The notes under the pieces are model-generated. The model did not search any database. It was not told the DNA's origin and saw only the letters and a program-made list of their open reading frames with translations. From NCBI GenBank assembly GCA_018262475.1, contig JAGSYW010000002.1, positions 1-42,983 of the forward strand: a stretch of 42,983 nucleotides of DNA, in the 5' to 3' direction. How positions within the stretch are numbered: the stretch's first letter is position 1; the number at the start of each line of letters is the position of its first letter. This document shows, one piece after another, positions 1 through 9,351 of this stretch. Made by a program: the position numbers and the translations under genes. The stretch is from Burkholderiaceae bacterium. GTDB taxonomy: Bacteria; Pseudomonadota; Gammaproteobacteria; Burkholderiales; Burkholderiaceae_D.

Positions 1-1464
1 CTTGCGGCTGTGCAGATGCTCGCCGCCTCGCTGCCGCAGCAGTTCGACCGCGCGGATGCCGACCTGCATGTGCTGGCTGACGCGCTGGCGGTAAAACTGG
101 TCGGCCATGCCGGGCAGCTTGATTTCGCCATGCAGCGGCTTGTCGCTGACGCACAGCAAGGTGCCATATGGCACGCGGAAACGGAAGCCGTTGGCGGCGA
201 TGGTCGCGCTTTCCATGTCGAGCGCAATCGCGCGGCTCTGGCTCAAGCGCTTCTCATGCGGCAGCAATTCCCAGTTGCGGTTATCGGTTGTTGCCACCGT
301 GCCCGTCCGCATCACCTGCTTGAGATTTTCCTCGCTGACGCCGAGCACATCGGCCACCGCGTTTTGCAGCGCGACCTGGATTTCCGCCAGCGCCGGCACC
401 GGCACCCATTGCGGCAAATCTTCGTCCAGCACATGGTCGTCGCGCACATAGGCGTGTGCCAGCACGTAATCGCCCAGTTGCTGTGTATTGCGCAGACCGG
501 CACAGTGCCCAAGCATCAGCCATGCGTGAGGGCGCAGCACGGCGATGTGGTCGGTGATGTTTTTCGCATTCGCCGGTCCAACGCCGATGTTGACCATCGT
601 GATGCCGCAGCCATCTTCGCGCACAAGGTGGTACGCCGGCATTTGCGGCGCACGTATCGGCGGCAGGCTATCGTCCTCCGGCGACTGCGCGTCAAGACCC
701 GCGCGGCGCGTCACCCGGTTTCCCGGTTCGATGAAGGCGACGTAGCCATTCTCCGCTTTGGGCGACGACCTGTCTGGCGTGAGTGCCATGATCTCGCGTC
801 CCAGGCGAACAAATTCATCAATATAGAACGGGTAATTCGTGAACAGCACGAATTTCTGGAAATGGCTGGCGGCGGTGCCAGTATAGTGCCGCAACCGCTG
901 CAGCGACAGATCGACTCGCGGCGCGGTAAACAGCGACAGGGGCTTCGGCTGATCGGCGGTCGGCTCCCAGCTGCCATTGGCAATCGTATCTTCCATTGCG
1001 GTCAGGTCGGGCAGGTCGAACAGTCCGCGCATGGCCGCACGCTGCACGATGCTCAGCGTGCCCTCGATGTGATCCTGCTCCTCAAACGAGAAATGGATCG
1101 GAATCGGCTGCTGGCTGACACCGATCTCGAGCAAGGTGCCAGGATGATTTTCCAGCAGCAGCCGGAATTGTTCGAGATAGTAATCGGCAAAAACATCCGG
1201 CCGCGTCAGCGTGGTTTCGTAAACGCCCGGATCAGCCAGAAAACCATAGGCCAGACTGGTGTCGGACAACGCCACCTCGTCTGTTTTCAGCCGCAAATAC
1301 GGATAATAAGCGCGCACCCGCATTGCGAAACGCTCACCATTCAGGAAACGCTGGAAACGATCGCGCAAGTGGCTGACGGCATCGTGGTAAATGGCACGCA
1401 CCTGCGCCAGCGCGGCGGCGGGATCATCAAAATGGGCTGGCGCGATGAAATTCGGGGTCAGCAA
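1..1464 (-). CDS. amn: AMP nucleosidase, 3' end cut by window edge
   Basis: Hydrolyses AMP to adenine and ribose 5-phosphate in the cytoplasm, a purine salvage/AMP-pool control step. The minus-strand frame is open for 488 codons to the left edge. The N-terminal half carries the AMN-specific domain (AYYPYLRLKTDE, SFEEQDHIEG). The C-terminal half is a nucleoside-phosphorylase fold with VNIGVGPANAKN, LMLGHCAGLR and DMESATIAANGFR, the last holding the usual catalytic/binding acidic residues. The E. coli enzyme is about 484 residues, so only a short tail is probably missing. I chose a TTG start at 1464 because AGGAG (1472-1476) sits 7 bases upstream and no ATG fits. A TACAAT -10-like box lies at 1498-1503. 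It lies behind ybiT on the same strand. The identification is firm; the start codon is inferred. Confidence 0.93.
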   Translation of the reverse strand, partial: MLTPNFIAPAHFDDPAAALAQVRAIYHDAVSHLRDRFQRFLNGERFAMRVRAYYPYLRLKTDEVALSDTSLAYGFLADPGVYETTLTRPDVFADYYLEQFRLLLENHPGTLLEIGVSQQPIPIHFSFEEQDHIEGTLSIVQRAAMRGLFDLPDLTAMEDTIANGSWEPTADQPKPLSLFTAPRVDLSLQRLRHYTGTAASHFQKFVLFTNYPFYIDEFVRLGREIMALTPDRSSPKAENGYVAFIEPGNRVTRRAGLDAQSPEDDSLPPIRAPQMPAYHLVREDGCGITMVNIGVGPANAKNITDHIAVLRPHAWLMLGHCAGLRNTQQLGDYVLAHAYVRDDHVLDEDLPQWVPVPALAEIQVALQNAVADVLGVSEENLKQVMRTGTVATTDNRNWELLPHEKRLSQSRAIALDMESATIAANGFRFRVPYGTLLCVSDKPLHGEIKLPGMADQFYRQRVSQHMQVGIRAVELLRQRGGEHLHSRK

Positions 1465-1559
1465 TCTGCAACTCCTGACGATGACTACAATGGCTCTATT
1501 GTAACGTGGTAACGAGCGCCACTCACCCCGAAACCGGAATCTGCCGCACCGTTTCCCGG

Positions 1560-3161
1560 TCAGGCGTCGATGCCCTGACTCGCCAAATATTCGTCGTAGC
1601 TGCCGCGGAAATCGACGATGCCTTCCGGCTTCACTTCAAGTATGCGCGTCGCCAGCGACGACACAAACTCACGGTCATGCGACACGAATACCAGCGTGCC
1701 AGTATATTTTTCCAGCGCGATGTTCAGCGATTCGATGGTTTCCATGTCCATGTGGTTGGTCGGCTCGTCCAGCAGCATCACGTTATGCCGCCCCAGCATC
1801 AGCTTGCCGTACAGCATCCGCCCCTTTTCACCGCCGGACAGCACATTGACCGATTTCTTCACATCGTCGCCGGAAAACAGCAGACGACCGAGAATGGAGC
1901 GCACCGCCTGATCGTCGTCGCCCTCCTGCGTCCAGCGCCCCATCCAGTCAGTCAGATCCAGGTTGGCTTCGAATTCTTCGCTCAAATCCTGCGCCATGTA
2001 ACCGACATTCGCATTCTCCGCCCATTTCACCATGCCGCTGTCAGCCTGCATGCCGCAAGCCGCATCGCCGATGGAGCGCAGCAGCGTGGTTTTGCCGGCG
2101 CCATTCGCGCCGATGATCGCCACCTTCTCGCCTGCTTCAATGGTGATGTCGAAATTGGTGAAAATCGGCCGGTCGTAAGCTTTCGAGATGCCCTGCACTT
2201 CCACCGCCAGCCGGTGCAGTTTCTTGCCGCCGTCGAATCGGATGAACGGGTTGGCGCGGCTTGACGGCACCAGATCCTCGACCTTGATTTTCTCGATCTG
2301 CTTCGCGCGCGAAGTCGCCTGGCGCGCCTTGGATTTGTTGGCCGAAAAGCGGCGCACGAACTCCTGCAGTTCGGCCACTTTTTCCTTCGCCCGCGCATTA
2401 GCCGACTGCTGCTGCTCGCGCGCCTGCGCCGAAGCCAGCATGTAATCGTCATAGTTGCCCGGATAGATTTTGAGCGTGCCGTAATCCATGTCGGCCATGT
2501 GGGTGCAAACCTGATTCAGAAAATGGCGATCATGCGAAATGATGATCATGGTCGAATTGCGCTCGTTCAGCAGGTTTTCCAGCCAGCGGATGGTGTGAAT
2601 ATCGAGGTTATTGGTCGGCTCGTCCAGCAGCAGGATATGCGGATCGGAAAACAGCGCCTGCGCCAGCAGCACGCGCAATTTCCAGCCGGGCGCGACCGCG
2701 CTCATCGTGCCGTTGTGCAGGCTGATGTCCACCCCGGCGCCCAGCAGCAGTTCACCGGCACGCGCTTCCGCCGTGTAGCCATCGTATTCGGCAAATTTCG
2801 CCTCCAGTTCGGCCGCCTTCATGTAATCGTCGTCGGTCGCCTCCAGATTGGCATAAATTGCATCGCGCTCCGACATCGCCGCCCACATCTCGGTGTGTCC
2901 CATCATCACCACATCCAGCACGCGCATGTCCTCGAACGCAAACTGATCCTGGCGCAGCTTGCCCAGCCGCTCGTTCTGATCCAGCATCACCGTCCCGCCC
3001 GACGATTCAAGATCGCCACCAAGGATTTTCATGAAGGTCGATTTGCCGCAGCCATTCGCACCGATCAGGCCGTAGCGGTTGCCGTCGCCAAACTTGACGG
3101 AAATGTTTTCAAACAGCGGCTTGGCGCCGAACTGCATCGTAATATTTGCGGTAGATAACAC
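1560..3161 (-). CDS. ybiT: ABC-F family ATPase YbiT
   Basis: Cytosolic ABC-F protein of 533 residues with two ATP-binding cassettes and no membrane segments. The family acts on the ribosome. Cassette 1 has Walker [10 protein letters not shown] and Walker [12 protein letters not shown]; cassette 2 has [18 protein letters not shown] and [10 protein letters not shown]. The charged linker between them ([20 protein letters not shown]) is typical. Sequence runs almost colinear with E. coli YbiT (530 residues), including the [17 protein letters not shown] start region. The frame extends upstream to 3335, but that stretch is unlike any ABC-F. GTG at 3161 with AGAGG six bases upstream gives the family-length protein. 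Its leader contains a small hairpin at 3206-3221 (CTGCAC, CGAA loop on the coding strand, GTGCAG). Exact ribosomal role unknown. Confidence 0.95.
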   Translation of the reverse strand: MLSTANITMQFGAKPLFENISVKFGDGNRYGLIGANGCGKSTFMKILGGDLESSGGTVMLDQNERLGKLRQDQFAFEDMRVLDVVMMGHTEMWAAMSERDAIYANLEATDDDYMKAAELEAKFAEYDGYTAEARAGELLLGAGVDISLHNGTMSAVAPGWKLRVLLAQALFSDPHILLLDEPTNNLDIHTIRWLENLLNERNSTMIIISHDRHFLNQVCTHMADMDYGTLKIYPGNYDDYMLASAQAREQQQSANARAKEKVAELQEFVRRFSANKSKARQATSRAKQIEKIKVEDLVPSSRANPFIRFDGGKKLHRLAVEVQGISKAYDRPIFTNFDITIEAGEKVAIIGANGAGKTTLLRSIGDAACGMQADSGMVKWAENANVGYMAQDLSEEFEANLDLTDWMGRWTQEGDDDQAVRSILGRLLFSGDDVKKSVNVLSGGEKGRMLYGKLMLGRHNVMLLDEPTNHMDMETIESLNIALEKYTGTLVFVSHDREFVSSLATRILEVKPEGIVDFRGSYDEYLASQGIDA

Positions 3162-3261
3162 GTGTAACCTCTTGCGATTGAAACTCAGAACCCGATTTTT
3201 TCCTGCTGCACTTCGGTGCAGGCAGTGAGCGCAACATGAACTGCCTTGCCCGCCGGCATTG

Positions 3262-3306
3262 CGCCGAAAAGAAAAGGGGGCTGGATTCGAGCATCTATCC
3301 AGCCCC
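3262..3306 (-). terminator. Rho-independent terminator of the CoA-disulfide reductase gene
   Basis: Perfect 10-bp stem GGGGCTGGAT (3277-3286) paired with ATCCAGCCCC (3297-3306), followed on the minus strand by a CTTTTCTTTTC run. It sits about 90 bp past the reductase stop codon and before the ybiT leader, so it separates the two transcripts. Confidence 0.85.
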
Positions 3307-3398
3307 GCCATGATGGCCATCAGACTGGCCGCCATGTGGTGACCATCCGAATAATTGCCGTATTTTAACGCATTGCCGCTGTTTAAAGCGTCACCCGC

Positions 3399-5051
3399 TC
3401 ACATCTTGGCCGGATTGCGCGTGTTAAGCAGCATTTTCACCCCGCCATCGAGGCTTTTCACGTCGAAACCATGCTGCTTCAGCACGCGCGAGGCGAAGTA
3501 GCTGTTCTTGCCCATCGCGCACAGCGTCACCACCGGCCGACTCTTGTCAAGCCGCTCAAGGTTCGCGCGCAGGGTCGGCATCGGAATGTTGACCGTGCCC
3601 GGGACAGGGTTTGCGTCGGCCACCGGCTTGCCGCGCACGTCGATGATTTGCACGGAAGCATCGACCGGCAGTTCGGTCACCGTTTCCACCAGCCCGTCGC
3701 GCTGGTTGCAGGCAGCAAAACCAGCCAGATTGACGATATCCTTGGCCGAGCCGAACGGCGGCGCATACGCCAGCTCCAGATGCGCCAAATCCTCGACCGT
3801 CAGCTTACCGGCAATCGCGGTTGCCAGCACGTCGAGCCGCTTGTCCACGCCGTCATGCCCGGCCGCCTGCCCGCCGAGCAGCTCGCCCGTTTGCGTATCC
3901 CACAGAATCTTCAGCGTCAACGGCATCGCACCGGGGAAATAGGTCGCGTGCTGGTAATCGTTGACCGTCACCGCACGATAATCGCGCCCGGCCTTTTGCA
4001 GCCGGTCCTCAGTCCAGCCTGTGCTGCCGGCCGCCACGCCGAACACGCGCACGATTGCGGTCGCCATTGAGCCAGGATAAGGCCGCGCCTTTTCCGGCAT
4101 GAAAATATGATCGGCCGCGACGCGCCCCTGCCGGTTCGCCGGCCCGCCCAGAGGCACGTTCACCGGCTGGCCGAATACGCGGTCGCGCGTTTCGACCGCA
4201 TCACCGGCGGCGTAAATGGTGGCATCGGACGTCTGCATGAAATCATTGACCACGATATGACCGCGCGCCCCCAGCGTCAGGCCCGCATCTTTTGCCAGCC
4301 TGGTTTCCGGCTCGACGCCTATCGAGAGCACGACGAAATCGGCCTCCAGCGTCTTGCCGGACGCAAGCTGGCAATGCAGCGCATCACCCTGGCCATCGAA
4401 ACGTACAACCTGATCGTTCAGGTGCAGTTTGATGTCGTGGTGCACCAGCTCGTTTTCCAGCAGCAACGCCAGCTTGGCATCAATTTGCGGCAGCACTTGC
4501 GCCCCGATCTGCACCACTTCGACCGTCAAGCCCTTGTGATGCAATTGCTCGGCCATTTCCAGCCCGATAAACCCGGCACCAACCACCACCGCACGCATGC
4601 CGGCATTGGCGGCAGCAGCGATTTTATCCATGTCGGCCAGATTGCGTAACGTGAACACGCGTGCATCGCCAATGCCGGGCAAATCCGGCACGCGCGGCGC
4701 GGCGCCAGGCGCCAGCATCAGCTTGTCGTAATTCAGCCATTCGCTCTGACCGCTTTGCACATCGCGCACCAGCACGCGCCTGTTTTCTCGATCAATTTGC
4801 ATCGCTTCGGTACGCACGCGCACATCAACATTCAACAGCGCCTTCAGGCTGGCCGGCGTCTGCACTGCCAGCACATCGCGCACCGGAATTTCACCACCGA
4901 TGTGGTATGGCAGCCCGCAGTTCGCGAATGACACATCCGGCCCGCGTTCAATCACCGTGATCTGCGCCGATTCGCTCAGCCGCCGGGCGCGCGCCGCGAA
5001 CGATGCGCCAGCAGCGACGCCGCCAATGACCAGTATTTGCATGGGTTTCAT
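3399..5051 (-). CDS. CoA-disulfide/persulfide reductase with C-terminal rhodanese domain
   Basis: FAD- and NAD(P)H-dependent disulfide reductase of 550 residues, expected to reduce CoA disulfide, CoA persulfide or polysulfide in the cytoplasm. FAD dinucleotide motif GGVAAGAS lies at about 10-17, the active-site SFANCGLPY has Cys45, the NAD(P)-binding motif VVGAGFIGLEMAE lies near 155-170, and AAGDAVE near 290 closes the FAD site. The last 100 residues are a rhodanese domain with the loop CAMGKN (Cys511). This two-domain layout matches the CoADR-RHD/NADH-persulfide reductase (Npsr) group. Start: ATG at 5051 behind AAGGA; an in-frame ATG at 5042 is possible. It diverges from a sulfur-sensing repressor and shares its operator, so induction by reactive sulfur is likely (inference). 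Confidence 0.9.
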   Translation of the reverse strand: MKPMQILVIGGVAAGASFAARARRLSESAQITVIERGPDVSFANCGLPYHIGGEIPVRDVLAVQTPASLKALLNVDVRVRTEAMQIDRENRRVLVRDVQSGQSEWLNYDKLMLAPGAAPRVPDLPGIGDARVFTLRNLADMDKIAAAANAGMRAVVVGAGFIGLEMAEQLHHKGLTVEVVQIGAQVLPQIDAKLALLLENELVHHDIKLHLNDQVVRFDGQGDALHCQLASGKTLEADFVVLSIGVEPETRLAKDAGLTLGARGHIVVNDFMQTSDATIYAAGDAVETRDRVFGQPVNVPLGGPANRQGRVAADHIFMPEKARPYPGSMATAIVRVFGVAAGSTGWTEDRLQKAGRDYRAVTVNDYQHATYFPGAMPLTLKILWDTQTGELLGGQAAGHDGVDKRLDVLATAIAGKLTVEDLAHLELAYAPPFGSAKDIVNLAGFAACNQRDGLVETVTELPVDASVQIIDVRGKPVADANPVPGTVNIPMPTLRANLERLDKSRPVVTLCAMGKNSYFASRVLKQHGFDVKSLDGGVKMLLNTRNPAKM

Positions 5052-5106
5052 GTTGTTGTTCCTTTTGTGGCTCGTTGGATTTTGGTGGAATAAGCAAATG
5101 CGAAAA

Positions 5107-5131
5107 CGATATATTGAAATACATTATATCG
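5107..5131. promoter_or_regulatory. Palindromic operator between the divergent sulfur genes
   Basis: A 25-bp imperfect palindrome with arms CGATATA and TATATCG and 10 of 12 base pairs matched. It overlaps the -35 of the rightward promoter and the -10 of the leftward promoter. AT-rich dyads of this kind are the usual sites of BigR/YgaV-type ArsR repressors, and the repressor gene is adjacent. Confidence 0.75.
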
Positions 5132-5142
5132 TGTTATATACT
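5114..5142 (+). promoter_or_regulatory. Sigma-70 promoter of the repressor-transporter operon
   Basis: TTGAAA (5114-5119), 17-bp spacer, TATACT (5137-5142). Transcription would start near 5149, just before the GGAGA ribosome site of the repressor gene. Confidence 0.75.
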
Positions 5143-5150
5143 ATTCGCAA
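5123..5150 (-). promoter_or_regulatory. Divergent sigma-70 promoter of the CoA-disulfide reductase gene
   Basis: On the minus strand TTGCGA (5150-5145), 16-bp spacer, perfect TATAAT (5128-5123). The -10 box lies inside the palindromic operator, so one bound repressor could close both promoters. Confidence 0.7.
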
Positions 5151-5170
5151 GAAGATTCTGGAGAAATCAC

Positions 5171-5503
5171 ATGACGACTGAATGCACCGAACTGGATATG
5201 ACGGCAATGCGCACCGCTGCCGGCCAGGCGACCGCCGCGCTGCGCGCGCTCGCGAACGAAGACCGGCTGCTGATCCTGTGCCAGTTGAGCCAGGGTGAGA
5301 AATCCGTGGGCGAACTGGAACAGTTGCTCGATGTGCACCAGCCAACGCTGTCGCAACAGTTGGGCGTGCTGCGCAACGAGGGGCTGGTGAATACGCGACG
5401 CGACGGCAAGCGGATTTATTACTCGATCGCCGATGACAAGGTGCTGGCGATCCTGAACACGCTTTACGGTCTGTACTGTCCGCAAGCAGGAGAACCATCA
5501 TGA
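5171..5503 (+). CDS. ArsR-family repressor, BigR/YgaV reactive-sulfur sensor type
   Basis: 110-residue winged-helix repressor. The recognition region is VGELEQLLDVHQPTLSQQL, followed by the wing RRDGKRIYYSI. Cys37 (RLLILCQLS) and Cys103 (LYGLYCPQ) sit at the positions of the two thiols that form a disulfide or polysulfide bridge in BigR, SqrR and YgaV proteins. The metal-binding CxC of ArsR/SmtB metal sensors is absent. An extra Cys5 is present. ATG at 5171 is preceded by GGAGA; the frame opens earlier at 5075 but without a ribosome site. Its stop overlaps the next gene in ATGA, so it is co-transcribed with the transporters. Autoregulation through the 5107-5131 palindrome is inferred. Confidence 0.9.
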   Translation: MTTECTELDMTAMRTAAGQATAALRALANEDRLLILCQLSQGEKSVGELEQLLDVHQPTLSQQLGVLRNEGLVNTRRDGKRIYYSIADDKVLAILNTLYGLYCPQAGEPS

Positions 5504-5931
5504 TAATCGACTGGCAAAATTTCACCCCTTTGAACTCGCTCGCTGGCGGGTTGCTGATCGGACTGGCAGTGGCTCTGATGCTGTTCTGGCTGGGGCGCAT
5601 TACCGGAATCAGCGGCATCGTCAGCGGCCTGCTGCAAATCAGGGCGGGCGATACCCGCTGGCGCGCAGCCTTCATCATCGGCCTGCTGGCGGCGCCGATG
5701 CTGTGGCTCCTTTTCAGCCAGTTGCCGCCAAGCCAGCTCGATGCCAGCTGGCCAGTGCTGCTGGCAGCCGGCCTGCTGGTCGGGTTCGGCACACGGCTTG
5801 GTTCCGGCTGTACCAGCGGTCATGGCGTGTGCGGCCTGTCGCGCCTATCGCCGCGATCGATTGCGGCCACGCTAACCTTCATGGGATTCGGCTTCGCCAC
5901 CGTGTACGTCATGCGCCACCTGCTCGCATGA
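5500..5931 (+). CDS. YeeE/YedE half-transporter, PmpA-like
   Basis: 143-residue membrane protein with about four hydrophobic helices and the family signature GTRLGSGCTSGHGVCG near residues 97-112, in which the cysteine is the thought sulfur-relay residue. Members of this family carry thiosulfate or sulfur-containing ions (YeeE/TsuA) across the inner membrane. Paired short forms (PmpA/PmpB) sit beside BigR-type regulators and persulfide enzymes in other proteobacteria. It starts in an ATGA overlap with the repressor stop. The substrate here is inferred from context. Confidence 0.88.
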   Translation: MIIDWQNFTPLNSLAGGLLIGLAVALMLFWLGRITGISGIVSGLLQIRAGDTRWRAAFIIGLLAAPMLWLLFSQLPPSQLDASWPVLLAAGLLVGFGTRLGSGCTSGHGVCGLSRLSPRSIAATLTFMGFGFATVYVMRHLLA

Positions 5932-5965
5932 AAACCAGATTCAAGACTCACACAAGGAGAGCGCA

Positions 5966-6385
5966 ATGTCGATGCTGATTTCTTTGATCTCCGGGCTGTT
6001 GTTCGGCTTCGGGCTGATTGTGTCCGGCATGGGCAATCCGGCCAAGGTGCTGGGATTTCTCGACCTGGCTGGCCGCTGGGATCCGTCGCTGGCGCTGGTA
6101 ATGGTCGGCGCAATCGTGGTCGGCTTCATTGCGTTCCGTCTGGGCGGCAAACGGGCAACGTCGCTGCTGGGATTCCAGATGCAGCTCCCGACCAACCGCA
6201 AGCTCGACAGACGGCTGCTGATCGGCAGTGCGCTGTTCGGCATCGGCTGGGGGCTGGCTGGCATCTGCCCCGGGCCGGCCATCGTGCTGCTCGGCTCAGG
6301 CGTTCGACAATCGCTGGTATTTCTCGGCGGCATGGTTGCCGGCATGGTGCTGTTCGCGTGGTTCGACCGCTGGAGCAGCCGGTAA
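5966..6385 (+). CDS. YeeE/YedE half-transporter, PmpB-like
   Basis: 139-residue partner of the preceding gene. It carries the second family signature, FGIGWGLAGICPGPA near residues 90-105, with its conserved cysteine, and four hydrophobic segments. Start at 5966 is backed by AAGGAGAG seven bases upstream. The two half-proteins together correspond to one full YeeE protein, so they probably act as a heteromer for uptake or export of a sulfur species (inference). It ends the sulfur operon; repeat copy A follows within 35 bp. Confidence 0.88.
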   Translation: MSMLISLISGLLFGFGLIVSGMGNPAKVLGFLDLAGRWDPSLALVMVGAIVVGFIAFRLGGKRATSLLGFQMQLPTNRKLDRRLLIGSALFGIGWGLAGICPGPAIVLLGSGVRQSLVFLGGMVAGMVLFAWFDRWSSR

Positions 6386-6419
6386 CGCACCAAGAGGTAT
6401 TCACGCAGGCAGATTTACC

Positions 6420-6493
6420 GGGGTATAGGCAAAAAAAAATTAACTTCCGCCATGAATTCCGAGGCGGTTTAAAAATACTCTCCTTAGTATTTT
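6420..6493 (+). repeat. Dispersed intergenic repeat, copy A
   Basis: 74-bp element. It begins GGGGTATA, has CAAAAAAAAA, central TTCCGAGGCGG, then TTTAAAAATACT and AGTATTTT, the last two forming an inverted repeat around CTCCTT. It lies between the convergent ends of the pmpB-like gene and copZ. Aligns by eye with copies at 18874, 26234 (minus), 29161 and 39648. Confidence 0.7.
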
Positions 6494-6533
6494 GGGAGAG
6501 CGAAAAGCCCGTCTGCGACTCGCGCTGGCCAGC

Positions 6534-6734
6534 TCAAGGCTGCGCCAGCGGCGTGTAGCCCGCCTCGCGAATTGCCTGCTGCACCTTGTTGACGTCAGCT
6601 GCACCTTCAATTAGTACCATGTGCGCTGCCAGATCGATGTTCACGGTTGCCTCCGGGTCAGCATCCTTGACCGCTTTCGTGATCACGCCGGCACAATGAC
6701 CGCAACTCATGTCTGCCACATGAAATTTGAGCAT
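6534..6734 (-). CDS. copZ: Copper chaperone, HMA domain protein
   Basis: 66-residue cytoplasmic heavy-metal-associated domain (beta-alpha-beta-beta-alpha-beta fold) with the Cu(I) motif MSCGHC at residues 9-14. It should carry Cu(I) to the P-type ATPase CopA. The reading frame stays open far upstream to 6986, but that part overlaps copA antisense. ATG at 6734 with GGAGA six bases upstream gives the normal family length. It diverges from copA across only 73 bp. I see no MerR/CueR gene and no obvious CueR operator in that gap, so the copper regulator must lie elsewhere or be of another type. Confidence 0.9.
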   Translation of the reverse strand: MLKFHVADMSCGHCAGVITKAVKDADPEATVNIDLAAHMVLIEGAADVNKVQQAIREAGYTPLAQP

Positions 6735-6807
6735 GATTTTCTCCGCAAGCATTTGTTTTCGATATCGTGCATGATAACAACAAGCGACGGTTTGAGCATA
6801 CAGTGAA

Positions 6808-9219
6808 ATGACACCACAAACGAAAAACGACATCCGTTCGGACAAGCACAGCTTCCAAGTCGACGGCATCCATTGCGCATCGTGCGTGGCGCGGGTTGAG
6901 AAGGCGCTGGCATCCGTGCACGGCGTCGAAAGCGGGACGGTGAATCTGGCTACCGGCAAAGCAAGCATCGAGGCACCAGCCGGCATCGACCTCGGCGCAC
7001 TGGCGGCGGCGGTACAGAAAGCCGGCTATGGCGTGCCAGACGAAACCATCACGCTTGCAATCGATGGCATGACGTGCGCCTCGTGCGTGATGCGGGTTGA
7101 GAAGGCGCTCAAGGCTGCGCCAGGCGTGCTTGATGCTGCGGTCAATCTGGCAACGAACAAGGCGCAAGTGAAAGCATTGCCCGGAACGAGCGCGGCCACG
7201 CTGATCGCGGCAGTCGAAAAAGCAGGCTACGGTGCGCGCCTGGCGTCGGATTTGCCACCGCCAGCGCCTGAGAAAAAGGCGCTGCCTGGCTGGTGGCCGG
7301 TGGCGGCATCGGCACTGTTCACGCTGCCACTGGTGGCGCCGATGAGCGGCCTGCTGTTCGGGCAGGACTGGATGCTGCCCGGCTGGCTGCAGTTGCTGCT
7401 GGCCACGCCGGTGCAATTCTGGCTCGGCGCGCCGTTCTACCGCGCCGGCTGGAAAGCAGCGAAAGCGCTGTCCGGCAACATGGATTTGCTGGTCGCGCTA
7501 GGCACCAGTTCCGCTTACGGCTTGTCGCTGTACCTGCTGCTGACGCATCACGGCAGCCACGCGCCGCACCTGTATTTCGAATCATCGGCGGTCATCATCA
7601 CGCTGGTGCTTCTCGGCCGATGGCTGGAGCAGCGCGCAAAGCGGCAGACGCTGGACGCCATCCGCGCGCTGGAAGCCTTGCGCGCAACTGTCGCCACCGT
7701 GCGCCGCGATGGCATCGAAACCGACATTCCAATTGCCGACGTGCGCACCGGCGATATTGTCATCATCCGCCCGGGAGAGCGCGTGCCGGTCGATGGCCGC
7801 ATCATCGAAGGCAGCAGCCATCTGGACGAATCGCTGTTGACCGGCGAGAGCCTGCCGGTATCGAAAACTGTCGGCGATGCGGTCACCGGCGGCGCCGTGA
7901 ATGCCGATGGTCTGCTGGTGGTGGCAACCACTGCCATCGGCGCCGAAACGATGCTGTCGCAGATTATCCGCATGGTCGAAGATGCACAGGCGGTGAAAGC
8001 ACCAATTCAGCGGCTGGTCGATCAGGTCAGCGCGGTGTTCGTGCCGGCGGTGCTGCTGATTTCGCTCGTCACCTTTTTGGGCTGGGGCCTGTTCGCCGGC
8101 GACTGGCAGCAGGCGCTGCTGAACGCCGTCGCGGTGCAGGTGATCGCCTGCCCGTGCGCACTCGGACTGGCGACCCCGACCTCGATCATGGTTGGCACCG
8201 GCGCCGCGGCGCGTCACGGCATCCTGATCAAGGACGCGGAAGCACTGGAAACAGCGCACAGCATCACTACGGTCGCGTTCGACAAGACCGGCACGCTAAC
8301 CGAAGGCAGGCCGACCGTGACCGCGATCGTCGCCATTGCGCCGACAACCGAATTCCAACTGCTGCAACTCGCTTGCACGGTGCAGCAGTACAGCAGACAT
8401 CCGCTGGCCGTCGCGGTGCAGGCAAAGGCGCAGAAGCGCGGCATCGCGCCATTGCCGGCAATCGAAGCGAAAGCGATTCCGGGCAAGGGCGTGATGGCCA
8501 GCATCGATGGAAAAAATGTCTTTCTCGGCAGCCAGCGCCTGATGCTGGAACTCGGCATAACGCTGACCGATTACACCGCGCTGGCGGCGCAGCACGAACG
8601 CGCCGGTCGTACCGTGTCGTGGCTGGCGGTGCAGACAGCTGACAACATCGAACTGTCGGGCCTGCTGACCTTTGGCGATGCGCTGAAACCATCGGCCGCC
8701 GGCGCAATCGCGAGGCTGCGCGCAATGGGCATCGCCTCAGTGATGCTGACTGGCGACAACACCGGCAGCGCGCAGGCGGTGGCGAAGGCTGCCGGCATCG
8801 ACGAGTTCCGCGCCGAAGTGCTGCCAGGCGACAAGGCCAACACGGTGGCGGAACTGAAGGCGCGCGGCACGGTAGCGATGGTCGGCGACGGCATCAACGA
8901 TGCGCCGGCGCTGGCGGCGGCCGATGTCGGCATCGCGATGTCCACCGGCACCGATGTCGCGATGCATGCCGCCGGCATCACGTTAATGCGCGGCGACCCG
9001 GCGCTGGTGGCCGATGCGATCGACATTTCGCAAAGGACTTACCGCAAAATCCGGCAAAACCTGGGCTGGGCCTTCATCTATAACGTGGTCGGCATTCCTC
9101 TGGCGGCGCTCGGCTGGCTCAATCCGGTGATTGCCGGCGCGGCAATGGCATTCAGCAGCGTCAGCGTAGTGACCAATTCGCTTTTGCTCAAACGCTGGCA
9201 ACCGCGTCGTGGCGAATAA
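6808..9219 (+). CDS. copA: Cu(I)-exporting P1B-type ATPase
   Basis: 803-residue inner-membrane pump that exports Cu(I) using ATP. Two N-terminal HMA domains carry HCASC (Cys23/26) and TCASC (about Cys90/93). Membrane helices follow, then the actuator loop LTGES, the transport-site CPC at 448-450 in helix 6, the phosphorylated DKTGT at 492, the SRHPLA His-Pro locus and GDGINDAP of the hinge. The end has YN and [10 protein letters not shown], giving the Cu(I) set typical of subgroup P1B-1. ATG at 6808 has only a poor ribosome site (AGTGA), so translation may be weak or the transcript leaderless. The two HMA coding units share an exact 18-base block, suggesting recent duplication or conversion. 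Confidence 0.95.
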   Translation: MTPQTKNDIRSDKHSFQVDGIHCASCVARVEKALASVHGVESGTVNLATGKASIEAPAGIDLGALAAAVQKAGYGVPDETITLAIDGMTCASCVMRVEKALKAAPGVLDAAVNLATNKAQVKALPGTSAATLIAAVEKAGYGARLASDLPPPAPEKKALPGWWPVAASALFTLPLVAPMSGLLFGQDWMLPGWLQLLLATPVQFWLGAPFYRAGWKAAKALSGNMDLLVALGTSSAYGLSLYLLLTHHGSHAPHLYFESSAVIITLVLLGRWLEQRAKRQTLDAIRALEALRATVATVRRDGIETDIPIADVRTGDIVIIRPGERVPVDGRIIEGSSHLDESLLTGESLPVSKTVGDAVTGGAVNADGLLVVATTAIGAETMLSQIIRMVEDAQAVKAPIQRLVDQVSAVFVPAVLLISLVTFLGWGLFAGDWQQALLNAVAVQVIACPCALGLATPTSIMVGTGAAARHGILIKDAEALETAHSITTVAFDKTGTLTEGRPTVTAIVAIAPTTEFQLLQLACTVQQYSRHPLAVAVQAKAQKRGIAPLPAIEAKAIPGKGVMASIDGKNVFLGSQRLMLELGITLTDYTALAAQHERAGRTVSWLAVQTADNIELSGLLTFGDALKPSAAGAIARLRAMGIASVMLTGDNTGSAQAVAKAAGIDEFRAEVLPGDKANTVAELKARGTVAMVGDGINDAPALAAADVGIAMSTGTDVAMHAAGITLMRGDPALVADAIDISQRTYRKIRQNLGWAFIYNVVGIPLAALGWLNPVIAGAAMAFSSVSVVTNSLLLKRWQPRRGE

Positions 9220-9351
9220 CCACAATGCCTGCATGGAATACACGATTTTTTTACCTCGGTTACACTGGTTTCACGGTGCGGCGACAAAGCAAACCGGCCG
9301 CACCCAACCTCTGGATGAACCCCGACTTCATATCAACAAGGAGAAAAAATC

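Noticed and set aside
10-1512. 500-codon open frame on the plus strand
   Set aside because: It is the antisense shadow of AMP nucleosidase, which has clear family motifs on the minus strand; the plus-strand translation shows no known fold.
6735-6807. CueR-type operator between copZ and copA
   Set aside because: The gap has a short CGATATCG palindrome but not the long-spacer dyad promoter typical of CueR targets.
7293-8642. 449-codon frame inside copA
   Set aside because: Alternate-frame shadow; Arg/Ala-rich translation without motifs.
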